From Nitrospira sp. (GTDB lineage Bacteria > Nitrospirota > Nitrospiria > Nitrospirales > Nitrospiraceae): 64,000 nucleotides of DNA. Both the position numbers and the translations under genes were made by a program. Under the pieces are notes generated by a model. The model saw only the letters and a program-made list of their open reading frames with translations, made no database searches and was not told where the DNA came from. The DNA lies in contig JANDJI010000003.1 in NCBI GenBank assembly GCA_024331125.1, forward strand, positions 62,001 through 126,000. Reading direction: 5' to 3'. Of this stretch, positions 63,377-64,000 are shown in pieces (within the stretch, counting starts at the first letter, position 1; each line of letters begins with the position of its first letter).

Positions 63377-64000
63377 TCATGAAGAGTGTTCAAGGATCGA
63401 GATGGCTCGACGCCCGAACTTCATTGGAAGATCGAATTCCCGCTCCCCAGTCAATATCCATTCAGGATAAGCCAATCGATCGAATGGCTTAGTCAAATAC
63501 AGCACGACCTTGCCGTGATTGGCCAAGAGCCTCTCTCCCTGTTCAAAAATTTCATCGGGCTTCAAAGCACGAGTTGTAATGTAGTCAAATTTATGAAAAG
63601 GCTTTGCATGAAAAAGCTTTGATTGAGCAATAAATTGTCTGAGCGTTCCGCAGAACACACTAATCTGCTTCAGGCGCAAAATCCCAATTACGGAGAGCAG
63701 GAAAGAAACTTTCTTTTTGACGGGTTCCACAAGAGTGACGTGCAAGTCGTTTCGAACGATTTTGAGAGGGACCCCAGGAAACCCAGCCCCTGTCCCAACG
63801 TCCAGTAACCACGCCCCTTTTTTTATCGGCTCGACAGAGAGGTATGCGAGCGAATCAACGAAATGCTTCACAATAATTTCTCGATCATCTCTGATACCGG
63901 TCAAATTGACTGATTGACTCCATGTTTTGAGCTGATCGAAATAAACCAGCAGTTGTTTTACCTGCTCTGGCCTCAATGGAACCCCTATTTCTTGAGAACA
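63377..64000 (-). CDS. rsmG: 16S rRNA (guanine-N7)-methyltransferase RsmG (GidB), 5' end cut by window
   Basis: The frame is open to the right edge of the window, so the start lies beyond position 64000; about 207 residues are visible. The SAM site is LLDVGTGAGFPGVPLKIVRN with LVEPVKKKVSFLLSV, and YITTRALKP is the late motif. RsmG methylates G527 of 16S rRNA and sits in the usual rsmG-parA-parB order near the origin. The visible N-terminal part (LRPEQVKQLLVYFDQLKTW) resembles the family's start, so only a few residues are missing. Confidence 0.93.
   Translation of the reverse strand, partial: CSQEIGVPLRPEQVKQLLVYFDQLKTWSQSVNLTGIRDDREIIVKHFVDSLAYLSVEPIKKGAWLLDVGTGAGFPGVPLKIVRNDLHVTLVEPVKKKVSFLLSVIGILRLKQISVFCGTLRQFIAQSKLFHAKPFHKFDYITTRALKPDEIFEQGERLLANHGKVVLYLTKPFDRLAYPEWILTGEREFDLPMKFGRRAISILEHSS

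Overview
The window comes from a nitrite-oxidising Nitrospira-type chromosome (Nitrospirota). The decisive evidence is an nxrA-nxrB pair at 41295..36507 on the minus strand. It encodes the molybdopterin catalytic subunit, with a twin-arginine signal, and the four-cluster iron-sulfur subunit of nitrite oxidoreductase. The high-GC core genes fit the same assignment. It was read by eye only; no database search was run.

Layout. (1) 1..11 kb is an inorganic-carbon island on the plus strand: the 3' part of an SbtA bicarbonate transporter, an outer-membrane barrel, a lipoprotein, a SulP anion transporter behind a leader with a strong terminator hairpin, a secreted tandem NTF2-like protein, and a very long DabA (DUF2309) protein of 1452 residues with no DabB in view. 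(2) 11..18 kb holds housekeeping genes: arfB, a TPR protein, fabI, a small Lys/Glu-rich secreted protein, and a minus-strand group of a small protein, a FIST protein, gcvT and a NUDIX hydrolase. (3) 17.8..24.4 kb is a decay zone: a SulP-carbonic anhydrase fusion broken by two frameshifts and an amber codon, a frameshifted universal stress protein, a broken multi-span membrane protein, an orphan cysD, and remnants of IS21 (istB) and IS256 transposases. (4) 24.6..30.1 kb is a compact minus-strand operon (DUF502, GNAT, two BamE-like lipoproteins, a LOG-family protein, an RNA-type metallo-beta-lactamase fold protein, a DmpA-type peptidase). (5) 30.2..36.4 kb has small orphan genes and then IS481 and IS256 pseudogenes flanking a foreign-looking 436-residue gene. 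(6) 36.5..41.3 kb is nxrAB with its terminator and long AT-rich upstream region. (7) 41.8..54.9 kb has a tRNA-Gly gene, a moxR-DUF58-transglutaminase operon, a ChaN-like lipoprotein, a SWIM protein, a small membrane protein, and the divergent tesA / lolD-like / ybbP-like set. (8) 55..64 kb carries a YkgJ-thrH pair, an alginate-export porin, tatA and tatB-like genes, mnmA, two bactofilins, parB, parA, a parS-like palindrome and rsmG, an arrangement typical of the neighbourhood of a chromosomal origin.

How it fits together. The carbon-uptake genes would feed autotrophic CO2 fixation driven by nitrite oxidation through NxrAB. NxrA needs Tat export, and Tat components are encoded about 17 kb away. 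The broken genes next to intact carbon-uptake genes suggest either recent loss of redundant Ci transporters or local sequence errors; several breaks lie in homopolymers, so both must be considered.
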